From positions 1 to 18,308 of the forward strand of contig DMHA01000323.1 in the NCBI GenBank assembly GCA_003449615.1: 18,308 nt of DNA, read 5' to 3'. A model generated the notes under the pieces. That model was not told the origin of the DNA and made no database searches. It saw only the letters and a program-made list of their open reading frames with translations. Origin of the DNA: Flavobacterium sp. Its GTDB lineage: Bacteria > Bacteroidota > Bacteroidia > Flavobacteriales > Flavobacteriaceae. Below are positions 7,254 to 12,734 of the stretch, one piece after another (positions within the stretch are counted from its first letter, which is position 1; every line of letters starts with the position of its first letter). The translations under genes were made by a program, and so were the position numbers.

Positions 7254-7579
7254 TCTGCACTAAATTCACTAAGAATTAAAGATTTTTAAAGCTTCCAGCC
7301 TTTTAAAGCTTCCAGCCTTTTAAAGGCTGGAAGCTTTTTGCTTTTTTAAAAGTTTTACATTATGCAATACAACAATATGCAATTCTTACTACTCATGTTA
7401 TTGTTTTTTTAATAAACTTTTTTAATTTTACACTATTGTAAACAACTCTTATTATAAAAGTTATGAAATGAGCATAACGGAAATTCGATGTAAACATCGA
7501 TGAAGATATATGCGACTCGAACGAAGTGAACAGGCGAGGCAATTACATAAGACCGATAAAAAACAATAAATATCTATAT
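7254..7579. other. Intergenic region before the small lipoprotein gene
   Basis: This contains the palindromic repeat at 7288-7337, an AT-rich centre, and a final segment (about 7470-7560) that is visibly richer in G+C. The last segment holds a tight inverted repeat, tcgatgt/acatcga (7485-7500). No tRNA fold, known riboswitch pattern or clear promoter pair was recognised. Confidence 0.5.
7288..7337. repeat. Intergenic palindrome with an extra half-site, also a likely terminator
   Basis: The half-site aaagcttccagcctttt occurs at 7288-7304 and again at 7305-7321. The second copy is followed by its inverse aaaggctggaagcttt (7322-7337), giving a near-perfect palindrome of 33 bases, then a T-rich run. 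The same half-site-plus-palindrome arrangement recurs at 15067-15111. It probably terminates the bacilliredoxin transcript. Confidence 0.85.
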
Positions 7580-7966
7580 ATGAAATGGTTTTTTAAAATA
7601 TTAGTACTTTCAATCCTGCTACAAAGTTTTCAATGTACAGATTTGAATGATTCTCAAGAAACAATAACTTCAACACAATTAGAAACCAAAAAGCAGGAAA
7701 TTCAGAACTATATTAACAGTTTTAGTTGTTCCGAAAGTGTGGGTTGCGGTTTTATTGCTTTTGGTTCAAAACCTTGCGGTGGCCCTAGAACTTATCTGCT
7801 TTTTTCGAATGGTGTCAACTTGACGAAACTGCAAGAAATGGTAAAAAATTATAATGATTTGGAAAACCTACATAACATTCAAACCAATGCAATGTCAGAT
7901 TGTATGTTTGTAATGCCCCCAACCGAAGTGAAATGTGTCAATGGTGTTTGCACCATTATCAACTAA
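7580..7966 (+). CDS. Small Cys-rich lipoprotein of unknown function
   Basis: A predicted lipoprotein of 128 aa. The N-terminus MKWFFKILVLSILLQSFQC is a lipoprotein signal peptide with the lipid-accepting Cys at residue 19. The mature part contains six further Cys in conserved-looking contexts: 'FSCSESVGCGF', 'KPCGGPRTYLLF', 'SDCMFVMPPTEVKCVNGVC'. The pattern suggests disulfides in an exported domain. I recall similar uncharacterised small lipoproteins in Bacteroidota but cannot name a function. The frame is open to an upstream ATG at 7526, but that adds 18 residues before the signal peptide and is unlikely. A strong terminator follows 24 bases after the stop, so it looks like a single-gene unit. 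Confidence 0.75.
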   Translation: MKWFFKILVLSILLQSFQCTDLNDSQETITSTQLETKKQEIQNYINSFSCSESVGCGFIAFGSKPCGGPRTYLLFSNGVNLTKLQEMVKNYNDLENLHNIQTNAMSDCMFVMPPTEVKCVNGVCTIIN

Positions 7967-7989
7967 AAATTAGATTTTATACATACTCT

Positions 7990-8013
7990 AAAACCACGTT
8001 TACACGTGGTTTT
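7990..8013 (+). terminator. Rho-independent terminator after the lipoprotein gene
   Basis: A ten-base-pair stem aaaaccacgt (7990-7999) / acgtggtttt (8004-8013) has a four-base loop and is followed directly by more T residues (ttt, then attttt). It separates the lipoprotein gene from the trhO promoter. Confidence 0.85.
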
Positions 8014-8045
8014 TTATTTTTCCCTTTGTCAACTTTGCAAAAATC

Positions 8046-8078
8046 TTGTGAACTTTGTGGTTAATTTTTCTACTTTTG
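8046..8078 (+). promoter_or_regulatory. Candidate trhO promoter
   Basis: TACTTTTG followed by C at 8071-8079 is an exact match to the TAnnTTTGC -7 consensus. A TTG at 8046-8048 lies 22 bases upstream as a possible -33 element. The start would be near 8085, about 28 bases before the ATG. Its place right after a terminator supports it. Confidence 0.5.
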
Positions 8079-8112
8079 CACCACTAATTTTCTCAACTTA
8101 ATTGTTTATAGC

Positions 8113-9144
8113 ATGCAACTGTACAACACTTTAAGCGCAGAAGAGCGAGCCGTCATGATTGATGACGCCGGAAAACAGCGACTCACACTGTCTTTCTATG
8201 CTTATGCGCATTTACAAAACCCTACCCAATTCAGAAATGAACTTTTTCTTGCTTGGAATACTCTCGATGTTTTAGGTCGAATTTATGTTGCCAATGAAGG
8301 AATTAACGCCCAATTATCGCTTCCTGCAGATCATTTTTATGCCTTTAAAGACACTATCGAAAAATACGATTTCATGAAAGGAATTCGGTTGAATATCGCC
8401 GTCGAACACGATGATTATTCTTTTCTGAAACTCACCATAAAAGTCCGTGACAAGATTGTTGCCGATGGATTGGAAGATGAAACTTTCGATGTGACCAATA
8501 TTGGGATTCATCTCAAAGCCAAACAATTTAATGAATTATTGGAAGATCCCAACACGATTGTAGTCGATATGCGCAATCATTACGAATCAGAAATAGGTCA
8601 TTTTACCAATGCCATAAAACCCGATGTGGACACTTTTAGAGAAAGTTTACCCATTATCGAAAACCAACTTTCGGAACACAAACAAGACAAAAACTTGTTG
8701 ATGTATTGCACTGGCGGCATTCGATGCGAAAAAGCCAGCGCATACTTCAAACACAAAGGTTTTGAAAACGTCTATCAACTCGAAGGGGGAATTATAGAAT
8801 ACACCCGACAAGTCAAAGCCGAAGGTCTAGAAAGCAAATTTATTGGCAAAAACTTTGTTTTCGACCATCGCTTGGGCGAAAGAATCACCGATGATATTGT
8901 CTCGCAATGCCATCAATGCGGAAAACCTTGCGATGTGCATACGAATTGCGTGAACGAAGGTTGCCATTTGCTTTTTATCCAATGTGAGGATTGCAAAACT
9001 GCCATGGAAGGTTGTTGTTCCTCGGAATGTGTTGATGTAATTCATCTTTCGGAAGAAGAACAAAAGGAAATTCGTAGAGGTGTTAAAAATGGAAATAAAA
9101 TTTTCAAAAAAGGAAAATCTGATGTTTTGACTTTTAAGATATAG
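8113..9144 (+). CDS. trhO: tRNA uridine(34) hydroxylase TrhO (rhodanese family, YceA)
   Basis: A 343-aa enzyme of the rhodanese-related YceA family. In E. coli, TrhO uses molecular oxygen to make 5-hydroxyuridine at the wobble position of tRNA. The N-terminal domain (about 20-115) shows 'GRIYVANEGINAQLSLP' and 'LKLTIKVRDKIVADGL'. The rhodanese domain (about 130-230) has 'VVDMRNHYESEIGHF' and the active-site loop CTGGIRCEKA (Cys about 199 and 205). The C-terminal part (about 263-312) is Cys-rich (CHQCGKPC, CEDCKTAMEGCCSSEC), as expected for the family and plausibly metal-binding. Length is close to E. coli YceA (350 aa). It heads a run with a U32 protein and a ferredoxin. Confidence 0.92.
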   Translation: MQLYNTLSAEERAVMIDDAGKQRLTLSFYAYAHLQNPTQFRNELFLAWNTLDVLGRIYVANEGINAQLSLPADHFYAFKDTIEKYDFMKGIRLNIAVEHDDYSFLKLTIKVRDKIVADGLEDETFDVTNIGIHLKAKQFNELLEDPNTIVVDMRNHYESEIGHFTNAIKPDVDTFRESLPIIENQLSEHKQDKNLLMYCTGGIRCEKASAYFKHKGFENVYQLEGGIIEYTRQVKAEGLESKFIGKNFVFDHRLGERITDDIVSQCHQCGKPCDVHTNCVNEGCHLLFIQCEDCKTAMEGCCSSECVDVIHLSEEEQKEIRRGVKNGNKIFKKGKSDVLTFKI

Positions 9145-9154
9145 ATTATTTATC

Positions 9155-9234
9155 CCCACGGTTGAAACCATGGGCAATGGAAAAAAAACAAGCTCAAATA
9201 AAAAACAACCATAACCCACGGTTTCAACCGTGGG
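9155..9234. repeat. Pair of inverted 20-bp palindromic repeats
   Basis: cccacggttgaaaccatggg (9155-9174) and cccacggtttcaaccgtggg (9215-9234) are reverse complements of each other with one mismatch. Each is also nearly self-complementary. They are separated by 40 A-rich bases and fill most of the trhO/U32 gap. The pair can form two small hairpins or one long one. This is a different family from the aagcttccagcc repeats. Confidence 0.85.
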
Positions 9235-9248
9235 ATTAAAAAATTAAT

Positions 9249-10490
9249 ATGACAACAACCCATAAAATAGAGCTAATGGCTCCGGCCGGAAATTTTGAAT
9301 CGCTTCAAGCAGCCATTGACAATAATGCGGATTCGGTTTATTTTGGTGTAGAACAATTGAATATGCGCGCCCGAGCAACGGTAAATTTTACGATGGGTGA
9401 TTTGGAAGCAATTGCCCGACGTTGTGAAACCAAAAAAATTAGAACGTATTTGACTTTAAACACTATTATTTACGATCACGATTTATCGGTCGTAAAAACA
9501 TTATTGGCCAAAGCCAAAGAAGCTAATATTACTGCAGTAATCGCCTCTGACCAAGCGGTGATTGCCATGGCAAGAGGCATAGGTATGGAAGTTCATATTT
9601 CGACCCAATTGAATATTACCAATATCGAAACCATAAAATTCTACAGTCTATTTGCCGATACGATGGTTTTAAGCCGTGAATTGAGTTTGCGTCAAGTGAA
9701 AAATATTACTATACAAATCGAAAAAGAACAAATCAAAGGACCAAACGGGAAATTGGTAGAAATAGAAATCTTTGGTCACGGTGCTTTGTGTATGGCGGTT
9801 TCTGGAAAATGTTATTTGAGTTTACATTCGGATAATTCATCGGCAAATCGTGGGGCTTGCAAGCAAAATTGCCGCAAAAAATATACGCTTACCGACCAAG
9901 AAACTGGTTTCGAAATAGAAGTGGATAACGAATATTTATTGTCACCCAAAGATTTGTGCACGCTAGATTTTCTGGATCAAGTGATAGATTCTGGCATTCA
10001 AGTTTTGAAAATCGAAGGTCGTGGACGTGCTCCTGAATATGTGGCAACAGTAATCAAAACCTATCGTGAAGCCATAGACAGTTATTATGAAGGTACTTTC
10101 TCGAAAGAAAAAGTAGCCGTTTGGATGGAAGCTTTGGGTACGGTTTACAATCGTGGTTTTTGGTCGGGCTATTATTTGGGACAAGAATTGGGCGAATGGA
10201 GCGATGTTTCAGGATCGATGGCAACCCAGAAAAAAGTATATGTGGGGAAAGGAACCCATTATTTTCCCAAAGCTTCTGTTGGACAATTCAAAATTGAGGC
10301 TTATGACATTCAAATTGGAGATAAAATATTGGTTACAGGTCCAAGCACCGGAGCGCAAGAAATGATTATCGAGGAAATGTATGTCAATGATACCGAAGCC
10401 GAAAAAGCCACCAAAGGAGATGACTGCACTTTAAAATTGCCTTTCAGAATTAGAATGTCCGACAAATTATATAAAATCGTAGAAGCCTAA
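9249..10490 (+). CDS. trhP: U32 family protein, TrhP-like tRNA hydroxylation protein
   Basis: A 413-aa U32-family protein. The family is labelled 'peptidase', but characterised members such as E. coli TrhP (YegQ) and RlhA act in RNA hydroxylation. TrhP makes the same wobble 5-hydroxyuridine as TrhO in a prephenate-dependent, oxygen-independent way. Signatures are 'ELMAPAGNFESLQAAIDNNADSVYFG' near the start (split reading), 'HISTQLNITN', 'LSRELSLRQVKNI' and 'IEIFGHGALCMAVSGKC'. Cys 181, 188, 204 and 208 are the four conserved U32 cysteines, likely an Fe-S site. 'YLLSPKDLCTLDFLDQ' and 'VLKIEGRGRAPEYVATV' follow, and a C-terminal beta domain (about 330-413) resembles the end of YegQ. Its TAA overlaps the ferredoxin ATG by one base. 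The subfamily name is inferred from architecture; general U32 membership is near certain. Confidence 0.85.
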   Translation: MTTTHKIELMAPAGNFESLQAAIDNNADSVYFGVEQLNMRARATVNFTMGDLEAIARRCETKKIRTYLTLNTIIYDHDLSVVKTLLAKAKEANITAVIASDQAVIAMARGIGMEVHISTQLNITNIETIKFYSLFADTMVLSRELSLRQVKNITIQIEKEQIKGPNGKLVEIEIFGHGALCMAVSGKCYLSLHSDNSSANRGACKQNCRKKYTLTDQETGFEIEVDNEYLLSPKDLCTLDFLDQVIDSGIQVLKIEGRGRAPEYVATVIKTYREAIDSYYEGTFSKEKVAVWMEALGTVYNRGFWSGYYLGQELGEWSDVSGSMATQKKVYVGKGTHYFPKASVGQFKIEAYDIQIGDKILVTGPSTGAQEMIIEEMYVNDTEAEKATKGDDCTLKLPFRIRMSDKLYKIVEA

Positions 10491-10720
10491 TGGTCATTGT
10501 AACACTCCAAAGAGCCAAATGTATTGGGTGCAATTATTGTGTTGAAATGGCTCCCGTTCAATTTCAAATGTCCAAAAAAGACGGCAAATCGGTATTAATC
10601 AAAAGTGTCAATGCCAAAGGTTTTTTTACTTTAAAATCTCCTGACCACTCCATAACCGAAAGTTGCGAATTGGCTGCCAAAGCTTGTCCGGTGAAAATTA
10701 TTTCGGTGAAGGAAACCTAA
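10490..10720 (+). CDS. 4Fe-4S single-cluster ferredoxin
   Basis: A 76-aa cytosolic electron-transfer protein. CIGCNYC gives Cys 11, 14 and 17, and 'AAKACPV' gives Cys 66 followed by Pro, the usual four ligands of one [4Fe-4S] cluster. Cys 59 is an extra that could form a disulfide. The second cluster motif of 2[4Fe-4S] ferredoxins is absent. The ATG shares its A with the stop of the U32 gene (TAATG), which implies translational coupling and a shared function. It may be the electron donor or acceptor for the U32 protein's own Fe-S centre; this is inference. No obvious terminator hairpin follows. Confidence 0.88.
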   Translation: MVIVTLQRAKCIGCNYCVEMAPVQFQMSKKDGKSVLIKSVNAKGFFTLKSPDHSITESCELAAKACPVKIISVKET

Positions 10721-10810
10721 CAAAAAAAACAGAATTTTACATAAAAAACAGTATCATTTTCTGTAAAAGAGGAATTGATGGTTTTTGTTTCAAAACTTGA
10801 AAACTTAAAC

Positions 10811-10841
10811 TTGAAACTTGAAACTAAAAATAATATCTTTA
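10811..10841 (+). promoter_or_regulatory. Candidate ricT promoter
   Basis: TTG at 10811-10813 and TATCTTTA at 10834-10841 are 20 bases apart, a normal Bacteroidota -33/-7 spacing, although the last base of the -7 box differs from TAnnTTTG. The -33 part lies inside a short tandem repeat of acttgaa units (10793-10825). A small hairpin (attgcg/cgcaat, 10866-10882) sits in the leader just before the start codon. Confidence 0.4.
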
Positions 10842-10897
10842 CAAACTAAACGTTTACAAACTTAAATTGCGTCTATCGCAATACGACATATAAAATT

Positions 10898-12262
10898 ATG
10901 GCATGTACAAGTTGTTCAACTTCTGATGGAGGTGCTCCAAAGGGTTGTAAAAATAATGGGACTTGCGGCACCGATAGCTGCAACAAATTAACGGTTTTCG
11001 ACTGGCTTTCCAATATGAGTTTACCCAATGGCGAAGCTCCTTTTGACTGTGTAGAAGTACGATTCAAAAACGGGCGAAAAGAATTTTATCGCAATACCGA
11101 AAAACTCACTTTAAGCATTGGCGACATTGTTGCTACCGAAGCTTCACCAGGACACGACATTGGAATTGTTACACTTACAGGCGAGTTGGTAAAAATCCAA
11201 ATGAAGAAAAAAGGAGTCAATCATTTGAATACCGATGTCCCTAAAGTTTATCGAAAAGCCTCTCAAAGAGACATAGATATTTGGTCTTTGGCACGAGATA
11301 AGGAAGAACCGATGAAGGTTCGGGCGCGTGAATTAGCCATTGCCCAAAAATTGGAAATGAAAATTTCCGATATTGAATTTCAAGGCGATGGGTCCAAAGC
11401 TACTTTCTATTATACAGCTAATGACAGAGTCGATTTTAGACTTTTAATTAAAGATTTTGCGAAAGAATTCAGCACCAGAGTCGAGATGAAACAAGTAGGT
11501 CTTCGTCAGGAAGCATCTCGTCTGGGAGGCATTGGATCTTGCGGAAGAGAATTGTGTTGTTCCACTTGGCTAACCGATTTTAGAAGCGTCAATACCTCGG
11601 CAGCACGTTACCAACAATTGTCCTTGAACCCACAAAAACTGGCTGGTCAATGCGGAAAATTAAAATGCTGTTTGAATTATGAACTCGACACCTATATGGA
11701 TGCCTTGAAAGGATTTCCAAGTTTTGAAACCAAATTAGTGACCGAAAAAGGAGACGCTATTTGTCAAAAACAAGATATTTTCAAAGGATTGATGTGGTTT
11801 GCTTATACCAATGATTTTGCCAATTGGCATACCCTAAAAATCGAGCAAGTCAACGAAATCATCGCCGAAAATAAACTCAAAAACAAAGTAATTTCTCTTG
11901 AAGAATATGCCATTGAAATTGTTCAAGAGCCAGAAAAACACTTCAATAACGCTATGGGTCAAGAAAGTTTAACCCGTTTTGACCAACCCAAGAAAAAGAA
12001 CAAATCTAATAAAAAAAGAAAAAATGGGGATAATTTGATTGTTGCAAATAACAATGGCAATAACAATGGCAATAACAATGGCAATAGCAATGGTAATGGC
12101 AATAGCAATGGTAATAGCAATAGCAATGGTAATAAAAATAGAAATGGTAATAACAATAGAAATAGGCAAAATAACAATTTAAAACCTTCAGCTACAAACG
12201 AGAATAAACCAGCAATAACAAGAAAACCCATAATTATTACTAGAAATGAGAATAAGGAATAA
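10898..12262 (+). CDS. ricT: PSP1-domain protein, RicT (YaaT) homologue with Asn-rich tail
   Basis: A 454-aa PSP1-domain protein related to B. subtilis RicT/YaaT. There it works with RicA and RicF in an Fe-S-containing complex that affects RNase Y processing and development. The N-terminus is Cys-rich (CTSCS, GCKNNGTC, DSC; six Cys in the first 30 residues). The core (about 50-330) has 'CVEVRFKNGRKEFYRN', 'VRARELAIAQKLEMKISDIEF' and 'RLLIKDFAKEFSTRVEMKQVG' (the last two slightly over a single motif each). Cys motifs follow in 'GIGSCGRELCCSTWLTDF' and 'LAGQCGKLKCCLNYELDTY', likely Fe-S ligands. Residues about 384-432 are an Asn-X repeat tail absent from B. subtilis RicT, ending in a basic stretch. 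Its last 17 bases overlap gldH. The role in Bacteroidota is not established. Confidence 0.85.
   Translation: MACTSCSTSDGGAPKGCKNNGTCGTDSCNKLTVFDWLSNMSLPNGEAPFDCVEVRFKNGRKEFYRNTEKLTLSIGDIVATEASPGHDIGIVTLTGELVKIQMKKKGVNHLNTDVPKVYRKASQRDIDIWSLARDKEEPMKVRARELAIAQKLEMKISDIEFQGDGSKATFYYTANDRVDFRLLIKDFAKEFSTRVEMKQVGLRQEASRLGGIGSCGRELCCSTWLTDFRSVNTSAARYQQLSLNPQKLAGQCGKLKCCLNYELDTYMDALKGFPSFETKLVTEKGDAICQKQDIFKGLMWFAYTNDFANWHTLKIEQVNEIIAENKLKNKVISLEEYAIEIVQEPEKHFNNAMGQESLTRFDQPKKKNKSNKKRKNGDNLIVANNNGNNNGNNNGNSNGNGNSNGNSNSNGNKNRNGNNNRNRQNNNLKPSATNENKPAITRKPIIITRNENKE
12047..12178 (+). repeat. Minisatellite encoding the (Asn-X)n tail of RicT
   Basis: Three perfect copies of the 12-base unit aataacaatggc occupy 12047-12082. 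They are followed by about 95 bases of degenerate six-base units aat-NNN, where the second codon is aac, agc, ggc, ggt, aaa or aga. The result is a protein with Asn at nearly every second residue. All units are multiples of three, so slippage would change length without shifting the frame. Confidence 0.9.
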
Positions 12263-12725
12263 CGCATTACTTATTATAATCGTGATTCTCTTTTTTTCTT
12301 GTGACAAAAAAAGGGTTTTTGACGAATATAAATCAGTAGGAAGAGCTTGGCACAAAGACAGTATTGTATCATTTAATTTACCCGAATTAGACTCGACAAA
12401 ACGATACAATCTTTTTGTAACTTTGAGAGACAATAACGATTACCCCTTCAATAATATATTTTTGATTGTGGCTTTAGAAATGCCAAATGGTTTTACAAAA
12501 GTAGATACGCTAGAGTATCAAATGGCGAATCCTGATGGTTCACTGATGGGAGATGGTTTTTCGGATTTAAAAGAAAACAAACTTTTTTATAAAGAAAAAG
12601 TACGATTTAGAGGAAAATACAAAGTGAATGTCAAACAAGCGGTTAGAGAAAACGGCAAAGTTCCAGGAATTATAAAATTAGACGGAATTACAGAAGTGGG
12701 TTTTAGAATAGAAAACTTAGATTAA
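12246..12725 (+). CDS. gldH: Gliding motility lipoprotein GldH
   Basis: A 159-aa lipoprotein required for gliding in Flavobacterium johnsoniae, part of the Gld set associated with the motility/type IX secretion machinery. The signal peptide MRIRNNALLIIIVILFFSC carries the lipobox with Cys at residue 19. The mature protein has the typical 'FDEYKSVGRAWHKDSIVSFNLP', 'YNLFVTLRDNNDYPFNNIFLIV' and 'EMPNGFTKVDTLEYQMANPDG' blocks, here each read as one short motif. Length fits known GldH proteins. It overlaps the end of ricT by 17 bases and is followed nine bases later by the PBP gene, so the three are almost certainly co-transcribed. This gene is the best single marker of a gliding Flavobacteriaceae-type host. 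Confidence 0.9.
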   Translation: MRIRNNALLIIIVILFFSCDKKRVFDEYKSVGRAWHKDSIVSFNLPELDSTKRYNLFVTLRDNNDYPFNNIFLIVALEMPNGFTKVDTLEYQMANPDGSLMGDGFSDLKENKLFYKEKVRFRGKYKVNVKQAVRENGKVPGIIKLDGITEVGFRIENLD

Positions 12726-12734
12726 AAACTAATT

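Noticed and set aside
7526..7579. Upstream ATG of the small lipoprotein gene
   Set aside because: It would put 18 polar residues ahead of a standard lipoprotein signal peptide; ATG 7580 fits the lipobox.
9249..10490. Genuine secreted collagenase/peptidase reading of the U32 gene
   Set aside because: No signal peptide; the four conserved Cys, the YegQ-like C-terminal domain and the trhO/ferredoxin context favour RNA modification.
11959..12267. Minus-strand Leu/Ile-rich frames that look like membrane proteins
   Set aside because: They are the complement of the aat-NNN minisatellite at the ricT end; the hydrophobic pattern is a repeat artefact.
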